The notes beneath the pieces are model-generated. The model was not told the DNA's origin, did no database searches, and saw only the letters and a list, made by a program, of their open reading frames with translations. A stretch of 64,000 nucleotides of DNA from Bacteroidota bacterium (GTDB lineage: Bacteria; Bacteroidota; Bacteroidia; AKYH767-A; 2013-40CM-41-45). Positions within the stretch are counted from its first letter, which is position 1. Every line of letters starts with the position of its first letter. Positions 58,417-64,000 of this stretch are shown here, in pieces. The DNA is taken from NCBI GenBank assembly GCA_016711505.1, contig JADJSV010000018.1, forward strand, positions 1-64,000. The letters run 5' to 3'. The position numbers were made by a program, and so were the translations under genes.

Positions 58417-59186
58417 TATTGATCCCTCCATTCATAACCGGTGAGCGATAAAAATACATCTTCCAGATTGGCACTCTTCACTTCCTTCTTTCTTTCAAAA
58501 CCGGAAGCGATCAGATTATCAATTAATTTTTCAGGCGAGTCGATTGAAATAATTTTTCCTTTTTCTATAATGGCCACACGGTCACAAAGAATTTCCGCTT
58601 CGTCCATGTAGTGAGTTGTGATCACCACTGTTGTTCCTTTCGACCGGATCTCCTTGATCAGATCCCATAAATTTCTGCGTGCCTGGGGATCAAGTCCTGT
58701 TGTAGGTTCGTCGAGGAAAACGATTTTAGGCTTATTGATCAATGTTGTTGCAATAGAAAACCGTTGCTTTTGTCCGCCCGACAGTTCTTTGTATTTTGAT
58801 TTGCCTCTCGTCTCCAATCCGACTAATGAAAGCATCTCAAAGTTATTGATTGATGTATTGTATAAACCGGCAAAAAGGTCCAGTAATTCATTCAACATTA
58901 AATTCGGATAATAATTCGCAGCCTGAAGTTGTACTCCAATAATTTGTTTGATCGAATTTGGATCTGCATCCAGTGAAATACCATCAACCACTACAGATCC
59001 GGATGTTTTCTCCCTCAGTGTTTCTATGATTTCAAGAGTAGTCGTTTTCCCGGCACCATTGGGACCTAACAATCCGAAGATCTCTCCCTCCATCACTGAA
59101 AAGCTGATGCCATTGACAGCCTCAATCTCCTTATAGTGTTTTACTAAATCTTTAACTGCAATAATTTCGGATCTGACCACCGGCAA
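58416..59186 (-). CDS. ABC transporter ATP-binding protein
   Basis: 256 residues with Walker A GPNGAGKT (41-48), signature LSGGQKQRF, Walker B KIVFLDEPTTGLDP and H-loop TTHYMDEAE. It is of the DrrA/CcmA family that pairs with ABC-2 permeases. A short C-terminal extension (KKEVKSANLEDVFLSLTGYEW) is typical for the family. Translation is coupled to the permease gene downstream by a TAATG overlap. Confidence 0.92.
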   Translation of the reverse strand: MPVVRSEIIAVKDLVKHYKEIEAVNGISFSVMEGEIFGLLGPNGAGKTTTLEIIETLREKTSGSVVVDGISLDADPNSIKQIIGVQLQAANYYPNLMLNELLDLFAGLYNTSINNFEMLSLVGLETRGKSKYKELSGGQKQRFSIATTLINKPKIVFLDEPTTGLDPQARRNLWDLIKEIRSKGTTVVITTHYMDEAEILCDRVAIIEKGKIISIDSPEKLIDNLIASGFERKKEVKSANLEDVFLSLTGYEWRDQ

Positions 59187-59261
59187 ATTTTTATGCGAAA
59201 CTATTGTATTTTTTTTGATGTACGGGGAAATTTAAGGTTGAAGTTCAGAATAAGGGACTTA

Positions 59262-59514
59262 AGGTCTTGGGGTCAAGGGTCAAAGGTCAAGGGTCAGGTT
59301 TTAGTGCTTAGTCGAAGTATTAATCGGCAATTTGAAGTTTGCAGAAATAATTAATCTTCGGTTAGGTAGAGATTAAGGGGTTTAAAGTGTTTAAGGTGTG
59401 AGACAAAACACACCTTAAACTCATTAAACACTTTAAATCATTTTAAACTCAAATTAAAAAAGGTCAAGCCCAAACACTATGTAGCATTTGACCCTTGACC
59501 TTTAACCCTTGACC
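59262..59514. repeat. Nested palindromes: GGTCAAGGGTCAA outer arms, TTTAAAGTGTTTAAGGTGTG inner arms
   Basis: The outer left arm (59262-59298) is a quasi-tandem of GGTCAAGGGTCAAAGGTCAA. The outer right arm (59489-59514) is TGACCCTTGACCTTTAACCC and onwards. Between them, GGGGTTTAAAGTGTTTAAGG (59377-59396) pairs with CCTTAAACTCATTAAACAC (59412-59430). The outer right arm lies inside the end of the response-regulator gene and encodes its last dozen residues. Confidence 0.8.
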
Positions 59515-60664
59515 TAATAAGCGACCTGCTAAACAAATTCAACCTGCTCATCAAATTGTCCTTATAGCTTTTACCAATCGGTATTCTGTTACCGTCTATG
59601 ATACATGCATTTTCTTCCAATGCATTAATTTTTTCTAATTGTACAATGTAAGAACGATGAACACGTGCAAAGTTCAATTGCGGAAGTTTACTTTCAATGT
59701 CTTTCATTGAACTATGCAGAATGAACTGTTCTTTCGAACTTGTTTTTATGATAACATAATTATCCAACGCTTCAATCCAAAGAATATCCTGAAAATTCAC
59801 TTTCACAAAACGTGAGTCTTTCTTTACGAAGAAACTGTTGTTTGCATAAATATTCTCAAGGAAGTTGAATAGATTTTTATCTGTTGTTGTTTCCTGAACT
59901 GCATCACGACGACCGGGTGAGGTCATAACAAAAGCACAGCCATTAATTTTATTATTTACGGTAAGGATAGGAAATGTATTTACTGATACTTTTTGTTCAG
60001 CTGCACCATTTGATACGGGAACTTCTGCATCACCGTCTTTCTTGTTTGTGTCGCCGATAACAGAATGTGCAAGCGTTTTAAATACATTGCGGGTATCCTG
60101 ATTGCAATTCTTCATTGCAATGGAGATATCTTTTCCAAGAGCTTCCTGCTTCAGACAACCGGTAAGTGTTTCAGCCATCTTGTTCATGAAAATCACTTTC
60201 TCATTTGAGTCGGTAATGATAACGGCAACTTCCAGACTATCCAATGCAGCTGCAAATCGATTTCCTTTGTTTTGCATCTCAAGATCCTTGGTATATTTAT
60301 AAAAAGCGATCTCTATTGCTGTACGAATATCATCTTCTTCAAAAGGTTTGATGATATAGCCATAAGGCTCCGTTAATTTAGCGCGTTCTAAAGTTGTTTT
60401 ATCGGAAAAGGCCGTAAGAAATATAAACGGAATCTGATAGTGCTGATGAATCTGTTCGGCAACCTGAATTCCATCGATCTCGCTGCTCTTCAAATTGATG
60501 TCGAGCAATAAAATATCCGGGTTCAGTTTCTCGATTGAATCAAGTGCCTTTTTTCCATTGGCAAACGGATCAAAAGCTTCGTAGCCGAGCTTCTTTAAAA
60601 TTCGTTGAATGTCTTTTGCAACGATGATCTCGTCCTCAACAATCATTATTTTTAATGCTGCCAT
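59477..60664 (-). CDS. Response regulator with REC, PAS-like and LytTR DNA-binding domains
   Basis: 395 residues. The receiver domain has IMIVEDEIIVAKDIQ, phospho-acceptor Asp55 in LLLDINL and IIKPFEEDD. A PAS-like middle (SLEVAVIITDSNEKVIFMN) and a LytTR domain (about 285-375, FQDILWIEALDNYVIIKT, RVHRSYIV, IPIGKSYKDNL) follow. It probably activates transcription on signal from the kinase 44 nt upstream. The last residues RSRVKGQGSNAT are encoded by the GGTCAAGGG repeat arm and do not look like a LytTR tail, so the repeat has extended the frame. Confidence 0.9.
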   Translation of the reverse strand: MAALKIMIVEDEIIVAKDIQRILKKLGYEAFDPFANGKKALDSIEKLNPDILLLDINLKSSEIDGIQVAEQIHQHYQIPFIFLTAFSDKTTLERAKLTEPYGYIIKPFEEDDIRTAIEIAFYKYTKDLEMQNKGNRFAAALDSLEVAVIITDSNEKVIFMNKMAETLTGCLKQEALGKDISIAMKNCNQDTRNVFKTLAHSVIGDTNKKDGDAEVPVSNGAAEQKVSVNTFPILTVNNKINGCAFVMTSPGRRDAVQETTTDKNLFNFLENIYANNSFFVKKDSRFVKVNFQDILWIEALDNYVIIKTSSKEQFILHSSMKDIESKLPQLNFARVHRSYIVQLEKINALEENACIIDGNRIPIGKSYKDNLMSRLNLFSRSLIRSRVKGQGSNAT

Positions 60665-60708
60665 AGTAGTTTTTCTAGTTAACTAAAACCTGAAAATAGT
60701 GTTTATAA

Positions 60709-61875
60709 TTAGCCGTTATGGCGGGGATACGTAAAAGATACTTCGAAAGTTGTACCTTTTTCACGTGAAACCTTCAATTCCCCGTCCAGTTGACTGGTTA
60801 GTGCTTGAATTAATTGCATTCCAAGTGTTTCCGACTTTTCAAAATCAACATTTTCCGGTAATCCGATTCCTGAATCGGACATCTTCAAAATAACTTTTTT
60901 CGCCTCTTTTCTCAGATTGATCTCAATGTCTCCCGTCGAACTACCCGGGAATGCATATTTATAGGAATTGGAAACGACTTCATTCACCAGTAAACCGCAA
61001 GGCATTGCTGTGTCCATATCAAGACCAACGTGGTCGCCGGTAACTTTAACATCGATACGTTCCGTTTTGTCGCCGTAGGATTGGTATAGGTACTGACATA
61101 GTTTTGAAGCATATTCTCCAAAATCTATTTCCGTCAGTTCTTCAGCCTGATAAAATTTTTCATGAACCAAAGCCATTGAACGTACACGATTCTGTCCATC
61201 CTGAACTGCCTTCAGTGTATCTTCGTCTTTAATGTATCCACTCTGAAGATTCAATAAACTGATGATGATCTGTAAATTATTTTTTACGCGATGATGGATC
61301 TCTTTCAGCAAAACATCTTTTTCTTTCAAAGAAGCTTCAATTACGTTCTGCATATTTTTTGTTGTGGTAAAATCGGTATCAACGACAACGATCTTCTTCA
61401 CAATTCCATCTTCTCCATAAATAGGAGTAAGGGTAGATGAAAGCCAGATGTTCTTCAGATTATGAGTCGTAACGTTACTCTGAAAGATCTTCGAATGCTT
61501 ATTTTCAATTGCATCTTTTATCTCTGCATCAACATTACTGTACACATTTATCTCGGAAAGTTTTTTTCCTATAACCGTTTCCTTTTGCATTCCAATCAAA
61601 CGGATAAATCCATCATTGACCCATTCTATTTCTCCGGTTGAATCTGCAATTATAACTGAGTTATCAGTCCGGCTGGCAACAAGTGATAGTTTTTCCAATT
61701 CAAGATTCTTCTCTCGCAATTGTCTGGTTTTAACTTCTACTCGTTCCTCTAAAAGTTTTCTGGTCCGGCGAAAGGTGCTGCTCCTCAAACGGAAATAAAC
61801 GTAGATCGTCCCCATAAACATCAGGAAACTAATGAGTATGAGTATGACGTCGCGCCAAAAGGGGGTTATTTCCAT
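60709..61875 (-). CDS. PAS-HisKA_2 sensor histidine kinase
   Basis: 388 residues. One N-terminal membrane helix (ILILISFLMFMGTIYVYF), a coiled coil, and a PAS domain (about 68-175, SVIIADSTGEIEWVNDGF) with PAC are followed by the HisKA_2 domain. This has LLKEIHHRVKNNLQIIISLL (phospho-acceptor probably His195). HATPase follows with CGLLVNEVVSNSYKYAFPG and MSDSGIGLP. This kinase class usually partners with LytTR or PAS regulators, and such a regulator follows directly. No sensor domain lies outside the membrane, so the signal is likely cytoplasmic or in-membrane. Confidence 0.9.
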   Translation of the reverse strand: MEITPFWRDVILILISFLMFMGTIYVYFRLRSSTFRRTRKLLEERVEVKTRQLREKNLELEKLSLVASRTDNSVIIADSTGEIEWVNDGFIRLIGMQKETVIGKKLSEINVYSNVDAEIKDAIENKHSKIFQSNVTTHNLKNIWLSSTLTPIYGEDGIVKKIVVVDTDFTTTKNMQNVIEASLKEKDVLLKEIHHRVKNNLQIIISLLNLQSGYIKDEDTLKAVQDGQNRVRSMALVHEKFYQAEELTEIDFGEYASKLCQYLYQSYGDKTERIDVKVTGDHVGLDMDTAMPCGLLVNEVVSNSYKYAFPGSSTGDIEINLRKEAKKVILKMSDSGIGLPENVDFEKSETLGMQLIQALTSQLDGELKVSREKGTTFEVSFTYPRHNG

Positions 61876-62005
61876 TCTGATATCAATAAATAATTCTGTT
61901 TTTACTTCAGAATGAATAAAAAGTTCACTTAACCAAGGGATTTTATAATTGCAGAATATCTAAAACCGTCCTATAAAATTTACAGGCTTACTGATCGCGC
62001 CTGTT

Positions 62006-63502
62006 TTATTTTGTCAGAACTATTTTTGTCAGGAAAAAATCGTCTTTGATTTTTCTTACAACAAACATTTCATTTTCGGGTCGACTGACAAACGAACTCC
62101 AGGGTAGGAGCAGATCAACATTTTTCGGTCCGGTTTTGGGGATCAATATTTTTCTGGAAACCTTATCCTGACCAAGTTTAGTATAGATTACACCAGCTTC
62201 ATCGAGTTTACCTGTTTTCAATGGTTTCATATCATCCGGCGACTTACTTATATTTTCAGGTAATTCATTATAAATAAAATATGTTTCATTATCACGACAA
62301 AGTGAAGTAAACCCAATGAATTTAAAAGCATCGACTGAAGAATATTGTTGCTTCTTTATTTTATGAATTTCTGTAACATTAAAAGACGAATCCATGTCAA
62401 CAGTAAATATGTTTCCCATATCATATTCCTTGCTAACAGTAATGCCATAAACTTTTTGAAGAATTTCAAGCCGGCTTTCAAAAAGGAATCGTTTTCCCTT
62501 GTTTGTCAACGGTAGACAATCTGTTAAAAAGCAAGATCGTAACGAAAACCCTTCGGATTTTTCAAGAGTGTCTTTAGCTGTCTTGAATGGAACAACCCTT
62601 TCGCTTACGAGTTTGTGGGTTTTCATATTCATTCTCAAAATATATATTCCTCTCGCAAGAAAATTCTGTTGCTCCAAAGAATATGGAGTTGCTAGTAAAA
62701 CTGTTTCATCTGAATCATAATATAATTCAAATTCATTTATTAAAAATACATTCTTTTCTGCCGGAAGTTTCAGGTCAATTTTAAAAACACTATCGGTATT
62801 GTTGGCATACACCTGAAGCTGCCATTGTACATTCCTCTTTCTTCTTCTGTCGCGGCTGACCAAATAAACATTGCCATCCACATCGTTACGAAGTGACCCA
62901 TAATAGATCTTATCTGCTTCAAACTTAAATTCCTCCGTCGAAAGTATCTTTCCTGAATAACTGATCCGGTTAATTCTTAGTTTTAGAGAATCCTTTTCAA
63001 CATTATATGAATAAGATAAAATTTCGCTTTTGTCCTTATTCTCCGTTATATAAAACCGGCTGTATTTTTTTCTGTCAAACCCATACGAATCATCTATAAA
63101 TTTCGCTTCACCAAATTTTTTACCGTCGCTGCTGAATGTAATCATTTCCAGTTTCTCAGTAAATCGCCAATTCTGATAGAAAGAATAGAAAATTATAATC
63201 GTATCGTTCCTTACAAAATAATCTCTCAGATAATATTTTACTGAGTCTATTGGCGGCAGCGGTATGCGAACAGTACTTATTATTTTCAGTGAATCTGTAT
63301 CGTAAGTAGTCAGGTAATAATTGTTATCTTTTCCATTAAAAGTATAAAGGTTCTGTCCTTGAGAACCTATAATTTTAAAATTCTCGTCGTCAAAATTTTT
63401 TATTGGGGGGCCGGTAAAATAATTAACCTCCTGTGCATGGCTTATTGCAGAAGTCAAAAAAAACAACAGTAAAAAATAATATTTAATTCTATTTTTCTGC
63501 AT
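62006..63502 (-). CDS. Unknown exported protein, about 498 residues
   Basis: I do not recognise the family. The Met at 63502 gives a clean signal peptide (MQKNRIKYYFLLLFFLTSAIS, cut near SHAQ); an earlier Met at 63526 is in frame but would place a polar extension before it. The mature part is beta-rich with repeated aromatic and charged strands, lacks Cys-rich or catalytic motifs, and has no T9SS sorting domain. It may form a beta-propeller-like fold. It stands alone between the kinase gene and the permease terminator. Confidence 0.7.
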   Translation of the reverse strand: MQKNRIKYYFLLLFFLTSAISHAQEVNYFTGPPIKNFDDENFKIIGSQGQNLYTFNGKDNNYYLTTYDTDSLKIISTVRIPLPPIDSVKYYLRDYFVRNDTIIIFYSFYQNWRFTEKLEMITFSSDGKKFGEAKFIDDSYGFDRKKYSRFYITENKDKSEILSYSYNVEKDSLKLRINRISYSGKILSTEEFKFEADKIYYGSLRNDVDGNVYLVSRDRRRKRNVQWQLQVYANNTDSVFKIDLKLPAEKNVFLINEFELYYDSDETVLLATPYSLEQQNFLARGIYILRMNMKTHKLVSERVVPFKTAKDTLEKSEGFSLRSCFLTDCLPLTNKGKRFLFESRLEILQKVYGITVSKEYDMGNIFTVDMDSSFNVTEIHKIKKQQYSSVDAFKFIGFTSLCRDNETYFIYNELPENISKSPDDMKPLKTGKLDEAGVIYTKLGQDKVSRKILIPKTGPKNVDLLLPWSSFVSRPENEMFVVRKIKDDFFLTKIVLTK

Positions 63503-63536
63503 ATCATTTAAAAATACTCTCTTCATTTATCCAAAT

Positions 63537-63566
63537 AAAAAAGCGGCACCCGAAGGAGCCGCTTTT
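63537..63566 (-). terminator. Rho-independent terminator of the amino-acid permease gene
   Basis: On the minus strand AAAAGCGGC...GCCGC is followed by seven T (stem GCGGC/GCCGC extended by A-T pairs, loop about 10 bases). It starts 17 bases after the permease stop. Confidence 0.85.
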
Positions 63567-63582
63567 CAAAATGTATTTTTTA

Positions 63583-64000
63583 TCAAAACTTCGCATTCTT
63601 AGCCCCATACCAGAAATAAATTCCGACACCTACAGCCATCCATGCCATCAGTCGTAACCATGTATCAAATGGTAATGATGCCATCATAAATACACAGAAC
63701 AATACTCCTAAAATTGGAACCAATGGTACCATAGGAGTTTTAAATACCCGTGGTGCATCCGGTTGAGTTTTTCGTAAAACCAATACTCCAATACAAACGA
63801 GAACGAAAGCGAAGAGTGTTCCTATACTTGTCATCTCACCGACAACACGTGCAGGAATAAATGCAGCAAACAAACTAACGAATACTGCAAACAGTAAGTT
63901 TGATTTGTGAGGTGTTTTAAACTTCGGATGTATTCTACAGAATACAGGTGGAAGCAGACCGTCTTTCGACATAGAGAAGAACACACGGGATTGTCCTAGT
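63583..64000 (-). CDS. APC family amino-acid permease (5' part outside window)
   Basis: The C-terminal 139 residues of an amino acid-polyamine-organocation permease. The reading frame continues past the window edge, where GQSRVFFSMSKDGLLPPVFCRIHPKF matches the conserved APC loop between helices 8 and 9. Three further hydrophobic helices and an RKTQPDAPRVFKTP loop follow, as in cationic amino-acid transporters. It takes up an amino acid with protons; the substrate cannot be told from this part. Confidence 0.88.
   Translation of the reverse strand, partial: LGQSRVFFSMSKDGLLPPVFCRIHPKFKTPHKSNLLFAVFVSLFAAFIPARVVGEMTSIGTLFAFVLVCIGVLVLRKTQPDAPRVFKTPMVPLVPILGVLFCVFMMASLPFDTWLRLMAWMAVGVGIYFWYGAKNAKF

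Noticed and set aside
60757..60772. A third parS-like site TTTTTCACGTGAAACC (14 of 16), with weaker ones near 49466-49481 and 57922-57937
   Set aside because: They lie inside coding sequence; the 60757 one encodes a VSRE motif common in HisKA_2 kinases. With two or more mismatches they can be chance.
1..64000. Insertion sequences or prophage genes
   Set aside because: No transposase, integrase, capsid, terminase or terminal inverted repeat with target duplication was found; the SPFH 'virion core' name refers to a cellular family here.

Overview
The window is chromosomal DNA from a member of the Bacteroidota, order not resolvable by eye. The evidence is several very large secreted proteins ending in type IX secretion (T9SS) sorting domains, PKD, PPC and SprB-type surface repeats, CarboxypepD_reg-type TonB receptors, a C25-type peptidase of the PorU/gingipain fold, promoter boxes of the TAnnTTTG kind, and no strong Shine-Dalgarno sequences. 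The gene mnmG, with two near-perfect parS sites just behind it, suggests that the middle of the window lies in an origin-proximal macrodomain.

Layout. (1) 1-8.4 kb, all minus strand: an accessory block ending at a tRNA-Ser. Read downstream from the tRNA it holds an SPFH/virion-core-like protein with a C-terminal zinc ribbon, a small multi-zinc-ribbon protein, a membrane protein, a long unknown protein, two mutually paralogous unknown proteins with a 55-aa gene between them, a bactofilin-like beta-helix protein, and hsdM of a type I restriction-modification system. Every one is crossed by small indels, yet reading frames resume cleanly across them. (2) 8.8-14.1 kb: CPBP protease, dusB, a universal stress protein, and a tatA gene beside two Tat-exported ferritin-like proteins. 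(3) 14.5-23.6 kb: a roughly 2,000-aa T9SS surface protein (PPC + Ig/PKD-like + SprB repeats) split by one indel, and a broken TonB receptor with a small companion. (4) 23.7-25.9 kb: a decayed 1-kb stretch, a 43-aa membrane protein with a clear terminator, and a two-gene unit of an ADP-ribosyltransferase plus an unknown small partner. (5) 25.9-38.2 kb: DUF3817 protein, TauE-like permease, asparaginase, TatD, GT9 glycosyltransferase, a C25-fold T9SS protein lacking the catalytic Cys, an M14 carboxypeptidase, a choice-of-anchor V protein and a thioesterase. (6) 38.3-43.2 kb: kup, mnmG and a methyltransferase with parS. (7) 43.3-50.8 kb: a tight minus-strand signalling unit of TonB receptor, YfiR, large hybrid kinase and REC-kinase. 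(8) 51-64 kb: a 2,067-aa PKD-repeat protein, an ABC exporter, a HisKA_2 kinase with its LytTR regulator, an unknown exported protein and a partial amino-acid permease.

The gaps are rich in long imperfect palindromes of several unrelated sequence families. The commonest (an AACACTAAG-type family) recurs at least seven times, each copy abutting the 3' end of a gene, so these are probably intergenic hairpin terminators or REP-like elements. One family has grown into the end of a reading frame.

Sequence quality matters here. Many breaks are single bases missing from short homopolymers, and adding one base restores a whole-codon length (CPBP, Usp, the 2,000-aa protein). Sequencing error is therefore at least as likely as true decay, above all in the first 8.4 kb.
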